DNA from: Nitrospira_E sp052156535
GTDB lineage: Bacteria > Nitrospirota > Nitrospiria > Nitrospirales > UBA8639
Direction of reading: 5' to 3'
Assembly (NCBI RefSeq): GCF_052156535.1
Contig: NZ_JBQKUP010000026.1
Coordinates: 1-64,000 of the forward strand
DNA length: 64,000 nt
Part shown: piece by piece, positions 27,947-35,997 of the stretch
Layout: each line of letters starts with the position of its first letter
Position numbering within the stretch: position 1 is the first letter of the stretch
Made by a program: the position numbers and the translations under genes
Notes under the pieces: generated by a model
The model's input: the letters and a program-made list of their open reading frames with translations, nothing else
The model's database searches: none
What the model was told of the DNA's origin: nothing

Positions 27947-29245
27947 ATGGGGAAAATTCATATCAAATATTTTGCATTTTTACTTAGCACCCTTGTGGTC
28001 CTTTTCGTGCTATTAGAAATTATTTCCTATGGTGGGCTCTATGCGCTTTCCAAATTTAAACGCGTCCACTATGTCCCTATCCATTCAAAAGAGATGAGTG
28101 AACAGCACTCCAAAATTACGACTAAAATAATAAAGAATGAGTTCATGTATACACAAGTTGATAGTTTTACTGGCTGGTCCATAGCACCGAATAAAAACTA
28201 TAGGGGGTATCGATCAAATTCTCAAGGACTTCGTGGAAACGAGGATTATAGTATGGTTCCCCCCTCCGATAGGATTCGTATTGCCACATTTGGGGATTCT
28301 TTTACCCATGGTGATCAGGTGGGGAATCACGAGACTTGGCAAAATTATATGGAACGAGCTAATCCGGAATTTCAGGTCTTAAATTTTGGCGTGCCTGGAT
28401 ATGGCACGGATCAAGCTTTTTTACGGTACCAATCTTTGGGAAAAAAATTCAATGCGGATGTGGTTCTTATAGGGTTGATGTCTGAGAATATTGAAAGGCA
28501 TGTGAATGTCTATAGGCCTTTTTATGATAGTGGAACTTCTCTACCCCTTGCCAAACCCAGATTTACAGTTGTTGATGAAAAACTTACTTTAATACCGAAT
28601 CCTTTAAGGACGCCAGGAGATTACAAGGCATTGCTGGATAAACCCCACGCTATGTTTAAACTATTGGGCGCTCAAGATTATCACTACCATGCGGGCTATC
28701 ATGAAGGTCCTTTTGACTTTTTGGCTTTGGTTCGTCTTACCAAAATGATTGGAAACAAAATTTTTGAAAAAAATGACATTACCGACTTAAATGGTGTTTA
28801 CAATGTAAAGTCAGAGGCGTTTAAGATTACAATTAAAATTTTCGAAACGTTTTACAAAGAAGTGTTGGATGATGGAAAAATTCCAATTATTGTTATTTTG
28901 CCTCACGAAGAGGATGTTATTCGTCTTAAAGCTAATAAAACAGTTCGCTACCAATCCATTTTAGAAAAACTCAATGCTCAAAATCTAAAGTATATTGATG
29001 CTCTGGGAGCTTTTAAAAATGATTCCATTCTTCAAAACTATCAAAGCTACTTTAAGGGCCACTATTCACCCAGTGGTAATGAATTAATATCTCAATTTTT
29101 AACAAAAGAAATTAAAACCATTCTAAAAGAACACCCCATAAATGAGTTGTTACTAGGAAAGGCTCGAGGAATTCCGAAGGTCAGAAATCGCATGAGTGAA
29201 GGAGTTTACGCCGGGAAAATCTTCCTTAGAAGAAAGTCTGGCTAG
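27947..29245 (+). CDS. SGNH/GDSL-hydrolase-like membrane protein, second copy
   Basis: 432 aa. N-terminal transmembrane anchor (FAFLLSTLVVLFVLLEIISY), then the SGNH blocks FGDSFTHGDQV, NFGVPGYGTDQ and a C-terminal GHYSPSGNELI with the candidate catalytic His. It shares the GDSFT-x-GDQV and ETWP/ETWQ blocks with the protein at 16294-17415, so the two are distant paralogues. Likely role: O-acetyl removal or transfer on the glycan at the periplasmic side. Markedly AT-rich compared with the glycosyltransferases around it. Confidence 0.75.
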   Translation: MGKIHIKYFAFLLSTLVVLFVLLEIISYGGLYALSKFKRVHYVPIHSKEMSEQHSKITTKIIKNEFMYTQVDSFTGWSIAPNKNYRGYRSNSQGLRGNEDYSMVPPSDRIRIATFGDSFTHGDQVGNHETWQNYMERANPEFQVLNFGVPGYGTDQAFLRYQSLGKKFNADVVLIGLMSENIERHVNVYRPFYDSGTSLPLAKPRFTVVDEKLTLIPNPLRTPGDYKALLDKPHAMFKLLGAQDYHYHAGYHEGPFDFLALVRLTKMIGNKIFEKNDITDLNGVYNVKSEAFKITIKIFETFYKEVLDDGKIPIIVILPHEEDVIRLKANKTVRYQSILEKLNAQNLKYIDALGAFKNDSILQNYQSYFKGHYSPSGNELISQFLTKEIKTILKEHPINELLLGKARGIPKVRNRMSEGVYAGKIFLRRKSG

Positions 29246-29305
29246 AACGGAATAAGGTTCAATTAAACAGCAGTTCTTGCTCATTAATGGAAAAGGACAA
29301 AATAG

Positions 29306-30574
29306 TTGCCACTCAAAAAACACAAAATTTTATTTCTGGCGTATTATTTCCCCCCATTAAATGGTATTGCCTGTGTGCGAACCTGGAATATCGCCAAATA
29401 CCTCTCCCGTTTAGGTTGGGATGTTACCGTTGTGACGCCAGATCCTCATTTGTGGCGATTGGGGGACTCGAGCGAAATTGAGAATACAAATCTTGCGCTC
29501 AACAAAGAAGGCATCCAGCGATTATCTACAGGGCATGGCTGGCGGTTTCTTTCGCCTGGATCGTTGAATTGCGAGAATTCTGGAATCAAATGGTTTGTGG
29601 GAGCGGTATGTCGACAGATCGCCAGCAAGTGGAGGATTGATCGGGAGATCGGCTGGATCAATGAAGCCAAACGAGCCTGTTCAACCCTGGTAAAAGAGGA
29701 CGTAGATATCATTCTGGTGAGTGGAAAGCCTTTTTGCTGCTTTCGATTGGCCAAATGGTTGTCGGATAAACTGAATCGGCCGTATGTCCTTGATTACCGT
29801 GATCCGTGGACAAATAATCCTCATGCGAAGCTTCAAAAATTTCAGAAAACCATCAATGAAGAGCAACAGCTTCTCCAAAAGAGTGCGGCTGTCACCATCG
29901 TTTCTCCTTCATGGGCATTGGATTTACAAAAACGATATGATCTCAAAGGCAAAGTTCACGTCATTTCAAATGGCTTCGACCCGGAAGAATTGAGCCAGGT
30001 ACAACCTGTCCAATTTCCTTATTTCACCATTGTTTATGCTGGAAATTTCTATCCTCCCAAGCGGGTGATTGCCCCTCTCATGGCTGCTCTTAAGCATTTG
30101 AAGGAATTGAGGGGTGAAGAAAATGGAAAGTGGTTTTTACATTATTATGGGCAAATGGGAGACCATGTCAGAGAGGAAGCTGAGCGATGTGGGGTTATGG
30201 AAAACGTGAAACTCCATGGAAAAGTTCCCCGCAGTGACGCGCTAGCCGCTGTTGCCGGTGCCGATGTGAGTGTGGTGATTACTTCAATACCCGACAAGGT
30301 CACGATTGCCGATCAGGGAATGGTCACTGGGAAAGTCTTTGAGCCGCTGGGTTTGGGAAGTCCGATTCTGCTTATTTGTCCATTGGAGAGTGATGCAGCC
30401 CTGTTAGAGAATTGCAAGGGAGTACATGTTTTCCAAAAAGACAATATCGGTGGTATGGCTACTTATTTAAATAAACGTATTGAAGGTCAAGGTGAGGGAA
30501 TAGTAGGGGGGGATCAGTACTCATGGGTTACGTTAAGCAATCAGTTGAATAATATACTTCTCAAGAGTCTTTAA
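29306..30574 (+). CDS. Glycosyltransferase family 4-like
   Basis: 422 aa GT-B enzyme. ILFLAYYFPPLNGIACVRTW at the start, DYRDPWTNNP in the acceptor domain, and FTIVYAGNFYPPKRVIAP in the donor domain. The usual E-x7-E motif is replaced by GKVFEPLGLGSPILLI. The best start is TTG 29306, supported by AAAGGA 8 bases upstream; no in-frame ATG is well placed. Confidence 0.82.
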   Translation: MPLKKHKILFLAYYFPPLNGIACVRTWNIAKYLSRLGWDVTVVTPDPHLWRLGDSSEIENTNLALNKEGIQRLSTGHGWRFLSPGSLNCENSGIKWFVGAVCRQIASKWRIDREIGWINEAKRACSTLVKEDVDIILVSGKPFCCFRLAKWLSDKLNRPYVLDYRDPWTNNPHAKLQKFQKTINEEQQLLQKSAAVTIVSPSWALDLQKRYDLKGKVHVISNGFDPEELSQVQPVQFPYFTIVYAGNFYPPKRVIAPLMAALKHLKELRGEENGKWFLHYYGQMGDHVREEAERCGVMENVKLHGKVPRSDALAAVAGADVSVVITSIPDKVTIADQGMVTGKVFEPLGLGSPILLICPLESDAALLENCKGVHVFQKDNIGGMATYLNKRIEGQGEGIVGGDQYSWVTLSNQLNNILLKSL

Positions 30575-30921
30575 TTAAACGAAACCTTCCTCTGGTAATC
30601 CCCTAATTTCCGCACACACTTGATAGGGCTAGGATAGACTGGTTTTAAGGAGAGCAGAAAGTTCCAATGTGTAAAAATTTTGATATCAGTTGATAGGCAG
30701 TGCCAGATACCATTGGGCATGTGGTTTAATGCCGAAAGCATACCTGTCGTTATCCCCGCAGGTTGGTGGTGGGGATCCATTTGGCACCAACCACGGATGG
30801 ATTCCCAGTAAACAATTGGGGAAATGACGAGGAAGAGGAAGCCCGGTTTACCGAAAGGCCTTTCGTTTTCAACATGAGGTGAATGTTGAATAAGATGCTG
30901 CTTTTATCATCTTTTTGAAGT
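30575..30921. other. Non-coding gap with a 14-bp palindrome
   Basis: About 350 bp without a gene. CGAAAGGCCTTTCG at 30852-30865 is a perfect 14-bp palindrome 57 bp before the Wzy-like start, a possible operator. Nothing else was recognised. Confidence 0.45.
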
Positions 30922-32379
30922 ATGACCATGAACTCTTCAACCACAGGCCTTTCTCAAGGAGTTAAACCTTCCGGCACCATCCAACAGCTGAAAAGAAAAG
31001 TTTCTGTTCAGCCAGGCAAGCTGGATAGGTTTATTCTGTTACAGGTGGCATGTTGCACCTTCCCGGCCTTGATTTTGATAAGGCTTGGTCAGTTAAGAGC
31101 CGGAAGTATCTGGTGTTTCATGTTGTTGTTTGCCTTTCTCGCACTGTATGGACTGAAAAGAAAAATTCCGGCGTTCGTGGCGTTAACCGTTGCGACATTG
31201 CCTGCTCTTTCGTATACCCGCGAATTCTTTTTCTATAATTCGGTGTTATTTGTGCTTGGATTGGGGTTAATTTTTTGGGTCGCCCGTTCTCCTAAAGAAT
31301 TTTCAAGGCTTTGGGATAATCATCTCCTCAGGTGGTTTTTTATTGTTGGGACCGGATATTGGCTCATATCTGTGTTTTTGACGGGGCAATATTATTCCAA
31401 TTTTCGTGTCATGGAGCTGCTGTGCAGTGTTGGGAGTATTTATCTTTTATCGCTCTACCCTAAATATTTGGCTACTGGTCTAATGGGTTTAAGTATTTCA
31501 ATTTCCGCAGTGGCCATTGGGATGGTTGGACAGGGAGAACGTTTGGGAATGGCTGATATCGAGGGGGAGCAAATGGGAAACGCCATTACGTTTGCACTTC
31601 CTGTTGCCTTGGTCCTGCTTCTGGCTGTAGCAGATAATGCCAAATGGCTTTATTTGCAGAATTCAAAAATTGTCAAAAATGTCCTGATTGCCATGTGCGG
31701 GGTTTTATTGCTTTTATCTACTTCGCGAGGTGCCGGGCTTGTTGCATTTGTCGGTATCGTTGTGGCGGTTTTTTATCAGTCTCAACAAAGAAGGAAAATT
31801 TTCGTTGCGCTTTTCTTAATGGTATGCGTGCTCGCGGTATTTCTGCAAACTGAGAGCGGGGGAAAGGCCTCGGAGTGGTTTGAAAAGCTTACCGATTCCG
31901 AAAGGAACATGAAAACAAAGACCTCCGGACGTTCAGAGATGTGGTTCCTCTTTCCGAAAGTTTTAGCCGATTCTCCGATCTGGGGGGTTGGGCCTGGTCT
32001 TGGGAAGGAGGCCTACGCTCATTATTCATGGGTGGATAGAGAGGTGATGTTTAAAAAAGGACATGAAATGGCTTGGCATGCCGTATATATGCACGTCGGC
32101 GTTGAAACCGGTATGATAGGCTTGACGTTGCTCGCCATTTTTATGGGTAAACTGATTTTCAAAACCCTCCATTACCGAAGGTTAACTGGTCAGGTCATTC
32201 CTCTCATCGGGATTGTAGGGTATATGACTATTGGTCTCACCGTGACTGGGGTGGATGGAATTTCAGGCCTGTTTCTTGGGCTTGCTTTTTTGGGAACAAT
32301 TCCTAATAAAAAAATTACTAAGGAATTTCAGAAACCTGTTCAAGTGGGCAAATCATCTAAGATTCATTCCTCGGTTTGA
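30922..32379 (+). CDS. O-antigen polymerase/ligase-like membrane protein (Wzy_C family)
   Basis: 485 aa with about eleven hydrophobic segments. The signature region of the O-antigen ligase family is present: LLLSTSRGAGLVAFVGI followed by a periplasmic loop with SGRSEMWF, GVGPGLGKEAY and HAVYMHVGVETG. Such proteins polymerise undecaprenyl-linked repeat units (Wzy) or ligate finished glycans to an acceptor (WaaL). Sequence alone does not tell the two apart. No Wzx flippase gene lies in the window, while an ABC exporter does, which slightly favours a ligase or a modified role. Confidence 0.82.
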   Translation: MTMNSSTTGLSQGVKPSGTIQQLKRKVSVQPGKLDRFILLQVACCTFPALILIRLGQLRAGSIWCFMLLFAFLALYGLKRKIPAFVALTVATLPALSYTREFFFYNSVLFVLGLGLIFWVARSPKEFSRLWDNHLLRWFFIVGTGYWLISVFLTGQYYSNFRVMELLCSVGSIYLLSLYPKYLATGLMGLSISISAVAIGMVGQGERLGMADIEGEQMGNAITFALPVALVLLLAVADNAKWLYLQNSKIVKNVLIAMCGVLLLLSTSRGAGLVAFVGIVVAVFYQSQQRRKIFVALFLMVCVLAVFLQTESGGKASEWFEKLTDSERNMKTKTSGRSEMWFLFPKVLADSPIWGVGPGLGKEAYAHYSWVDREVMFKKGHEMAWHAVYMHVGVETGMIGLTLLAIFMGKLIFKTLHYRRLTGQVIPLIGIVGYMTIGLTVTGVDGISGLFLGLAFLGTIPNKKITKEFQKPVQVGKSSKIHSSV

Positions 32380-32535
32380 CTTCTCTGTGGAAAATTTTCC
32401 TCGTGTTGGACCTTCAAGAATTTTTAATAGCCATGAATGGTGAAAAATTGTGACGGTAATTCTTCAGTTTGAACAAGTGATCAGGAAGACATCTAATCCA
32501 GAGGAGGAATGAGAAATAATAAGAAAAGGAATTAT

Positions 32536-33720
32536 ATGGATTTATTAATCGTGACAAACACTATTCACTACAGAATGGAGAAAACTCTATACGGCTATGG
32601 CCCCTATACTCGTGAAATCGACATTTGGGCTGACCTTTTTAATAAGGTGGTCATTGCTGCTCCGTTACGAAATCAGGCACCTCCAGCTGATTGTATTCCT
32701 TTCACCAGACACAATATCTCTCTTGTACCACAAATGGAAACTGGCGGGCTTCGATACAGAGACAAACTGTTACAGATTCTCGCGCTACCAAGACTTCTCT
32801 GGAATTTGAGTTGGGCCATGTCGAAAGTAGAAGCTATACATATTCGTTGCCCCGGAAACCTAGGGCTGTTGGGAGTGATTTTGGCTCCACTATTCTCCCA
32901 GTATTACATTGCCAAATATGCAGGTCAATGGGATGGTTTTAGGAAGGAACCCATCTTTACATGTCTGCAGCGGTTCATTTTGGGATCATGGTGGTGGCGT
33001 AAGGGGTTGGTAACCGTCTATGGGGATTGGCCCCACCAACCCAGGCAAATCATTCCCTTTTTTACCTCCATGATGACGGCCGAGCAAGTGCAGCATGGGA
33101 CTGTCGTTGCAAAGAATAAGAGTCTGACATTTCCAGTTGAAATTTTGTTCGCAGGGCGACTCGCGCCAAGCAAAGGAGTTGATATTTTATTGCGCAGTCT
33201 CAAAATATTAATGAATCAAGGTTTTGCCTTTCGGCTTTCACTTGTGGGGGATGGGCCGGAGCGAATAAATCTTTTGAAGCTGACTCAAGAATTGGGTATT
33301 ACGGGCCACGTCCATTTTATGGGTGCCGTTCCTTATAATGAGGTAATGTGTTGGTATGAAAAATCCCATATTCTCGTTTTGCCCTCTTTTCATTCTGAAG
33401 GTTGGCCAAAAGTGCTAGCGGAGGCGATGTGCCATGGAGTGGTCTGTGTGGGTACGGACCATGGTCTTGTTCCCTGGTTACTCCAGAACAGAGGAGTGGT
33501 CGTTCGCGTTGCAGATGTTGAAGCATTGGCAAATGGTTTAAGAGGTATCCTCCAGGATGTTGAGGGCTATAAAAACCTATCACAACAGGCCAGTGCCTGG
33601 GCGCATGGCTATTCTCTCGAAAAACTCAAGGAATCATTGGGTAATCTTTTTGAAAAACACTGGGGATACCAGTTGCCAGTTGTAAATTCAAATCTTCCTC
33701 ATTCAAAAAAATTAAGGTGA
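32536..33720 (+). CDS. Glycosyltransferase family 4
   Basis: 394 aa GT-B enzyme. The donor domain has ILFAGRLAPSKGVDILLRSL, LVGDGPER and EGWPKVLAEAMCHGVV with the E-x7-E motif. AAAAGGA at 32523-32530 suits ATG 32536; the in-frame ATG at 32509 has AGGAGG only one base away, which is too close. It ends 8 bp before the next glycosyltransferase gene. Confidence 0.88.
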   Translation: MDLLIVTNTIHYRMEKTLYGYGPYTREIDIWADLFNKVVIAAPLRNQAPPADCIPFTRHNISLVPQMETGGLRYRDKLLQILALPRLLWNLSWAMSKVEAIHIRCPGNLGLLGVILAPLFSQYYIAKYAGQWDGFRKEPIFTCLQRFILGSWWWRKGLVTVYGDWPHQPRQIIPFFTSMMTAEQVQHGTVVAKNKSLTFPVEILFAGRLAPSKGVDILLRSLKILMNQGFAFRLSLVGDGPERINLLKLTQELGITGHVHFMGAVPYNEVMCWYEKSHILVLPSFHSEGWPKVLAEAMCHGVVCVGTDHGLVPWLLQNRGVVVRVADVEALANGLRGILQDVEGYKNLSQQASAWAHGYSLEKLKESLGNLFEKHWGYQLPVVNSNLPHSKKLR

Positions 33721-33727
33721 TTTCATA

Positions 33728-34858
33728 ATGTCCGAGCCTTTAGCCGTCTTGCACATTACGGACACCATGCAAGCCGGAGGTTTAGAACGCGTGGCGGTGA
33801 ATTTGGTCAATCTTTTGCCTCCAGACCGCTGCCGGGCGTTTTTGTGCAGCACGCGACGGGATGGCCCGCTCCTGGAAGGATTAGCCCCCCATGTGATGAG
33901 GCTCCCATTGCGGCGCCGGCATCGGTTTGATGTGCAAGCCATAACCAAATTGGTGAATTTTATTCGAGAGCAAAACATACAAATTCTTCATGCGCATGGG
34001 CCTTCACTGTTTATTGCTGTCGTGGCAGCCGTTTTTGCGCCCTTTCCTGCAGTCATCTGGCATGTTCATAGCGGCAGGTTGGCGGTCGGAGGGAGATCTA
34101 CCTGGCCTTATAGACTGGTGGCCAGACGAATCAAGGGAGTATTTGCCGTCAATCAAGATCTCGCCGGCTGGGCGTGTCAAAAATTACACCTGCCCTCCAG
34201 TAAGGTATGGTATGTCCCGAATTTTTTAAGTGAGGATCATACAAGAAAACCAGAGGAAAATATAAATTTACCAGGCCGGGACGGCGGGAGGATTGTGTGT
34301 CTGGCAAACCTTCGTCCGTTGAAAGACCATCCTACCCTCCTGCATGCCATGGATCTTGTCATTCGACAGGCTTCCTATGCCCATCTTATTCTAATAGGGT
34401 CGACGAGTAATACGGTTTATCTTGAGAGTCTTCAAAAGTTGATATCAAAATATCAATTGGACAAGCATGTTTCCTTGCTTGGTCACAGAGATGATGTGAC
34501 GAGCATACTCAATTCATGTGATATTGGTGTGCTCAATTCGATTTCTGAGGGCTTTCCCATGACCCTTCTGGAGTATGGGATGGCAGAACTTCCAACGGTT
34601 GCCACACGGGTAGGACAATGTCCTGAGGTATTAGATGAGGGTCGTGCCGGGATCTTGGTGCAACCCCGTTCACCATCGCAGCTCGCGGAAGCCCTGGTGG
34701 AATTGCTGCGATCGCCGGATCGACGTAAATACTTTGGCAAACAGTTAAACCTCCATGTACATGAAAAGTTTAACCAACACCATGTTCTAGAAAAATTCTG
34801 TCATTGTTATGAATCGATCTTGGGTGAGCAGAAAGATTGCATTCCTTCTGGTCTATAG
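33728..34858 (+). CDS. Glycosyltransferase family 4
   Basis: 376 aa. Starts with the family pattern HITDTMQAGGLERVAVNLVN (loop that contacts the acceptor/donor cleft), then ILHAHGPSLFIAV, ANLRPLKDHPTLLHAM, and EGFPMTLLEYGMAELPTV carrying E-x7-E. Tightly packed behind the previous glycosyltransferase (7 bp gap) and last gene before a 1.1-kb gap, so probably the end of a transcription unit. Confidence 0.9.
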   Translation: MSEPLAVLHITDTMQAGGLERVAVNLVNLLPPDRCRAFLCSTRRDGPLLEGLAPHVMRLPLRRRHRFDVQAITKLVNFIREQNIQILHAHGPSLFIAVVAAVFAPFPAVIWHVHSGRLAVGGRSTWPYRLVARRIKGVFAVNQDLAGWACQKLHLPSSKVWYVPNFLSEDHTRKPEENINLPGRDGGRIVCLANLRPLKDHPTLLHAMDLVIRQASYAHLILIGSTSNTVYLESLQKLISKYQLDKHVSLLGHRDDVTSILNSCDIGVLNSISEGFPMTLLEYGMAELPTVATRVGQCPEVLDEGRAGILVQPRSPSQLAEALVELLRSPDRRKYFGKQLNLHVHEKFNQHHVLEKFCHCYESILGEQKDCIPSGL

Positions 34859-35997
34859 CGTTGATGCAAATTCCAGATACTGTATAAAAGTTAGATGCAA
34901 TTTTTGAACATCCCCATTTTTTAGGCTATCTCAAGTCCCTGCTTCCATCAAAAATCAAAAAGATTGTTCTAAAATTCTGGCACAGTTATTTTTTCTGAAG
35001 ACCCTTTCTTTTTTGGCCCTCCCAAATTTAATCGGGAAGGCTTCCTACCCGTTTCGACTGAACTCCCTCTTAAAATCTTGCACTAGGAATTATTTTCCGT
35101 AGGAAAATACCGGAGGATTTTCCTTTAAGTGTAGGTCAGACCCTTCATGTTTGATAGAAACCCTTTGAACAAAATGTCCTATGGCATTGGACTATTTATC
35201 TATTGTTTAAAGGGTGTAGAAGTTTTTTTGTGAAGTTTTTTTGTTTAGGAACATATTTTGCTTTTCCACGATCTGAACGTTTGAGTGGATCCATCTTTTG
35301 GCAGGTCTTGTCGACCCTAAGCAGAGCATGGTTTGCGTTTTTTGAATATCCTGAATGGTAAGTGGAATTGTCCCGATTGTAGGTTCTCCGTCAGTGTTCA
35401 TGTAACCGAAATCTTATTGCATTGTCTGAGCATCACTTATAGGCAAGCGGGAAGATTTTTTTTATGGTGAGAACAATGATGCTGGAATTTTTATTGTCAT
35501 GTTGAAAATGTTTCCTACTTCATATCGTGTGCAGCTCTTTATCCTCCAAAGTTTTATCCCGCTTCATTTTTTTCCTTCTCCCGCTTCATTCCCATTTTCA
35601 TTCCGCAAAATTGCAAATATCTTCAATTTTCCATAATTAGTGATTGGAAGATAGAAGTTCAGGGTTGTCTTTGAATCAATCAGGGGATTGTCTTGCGATC
35701 CTTGGGAAACCTTGGCCACAAAGAACCGAGAAATCGTACTTCGGTTCGAATGGGAGTTGAAGTGGATAGGTTGAAACGCAAAGCAGGAAGAGGGTGCCAT
35801 GGGGATAACTAGATATAAGGAAACGTGTTCGCCCCACATGACAGAAAAGTTGTCAAAGAAGAAAGCCTGTCGTCAAAGTTGGTTTATTCAGATATCCGGA
35901 CAATCCTAATTCTCCTGCGAACTCATCCTTCACTACGTTTTCAACCAGCAGAAAGTTCATGAAAAATCGCACTTCTTTAAAACTGGAGAGAAAAAAA
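34859..35997. other. Non-coding stretch with overlapping hairpins
   Basis: About 1.1 kb, AT-rich. ATTTTCC (35092-35098) can pair with GGAAAAT (35102-35108), and that arm can instead pair with ATTTTCC (35117-35123), followed by TTTAAG. This is a small switch-like or terminator-like structure. Short minus-strand open frames (35207-35401 and 35564-35839) have no supporting features. The 3' part presumably contains the promoter of the beta-helix gene. Confidence 0.45.

Noticed and set aside
35207..35839. Minus-strand frames of 64 and 91 codons before the beta-helix gene
   Set aside because: Low-complexity, no start signals, no motifs. The region reads as intergenic.
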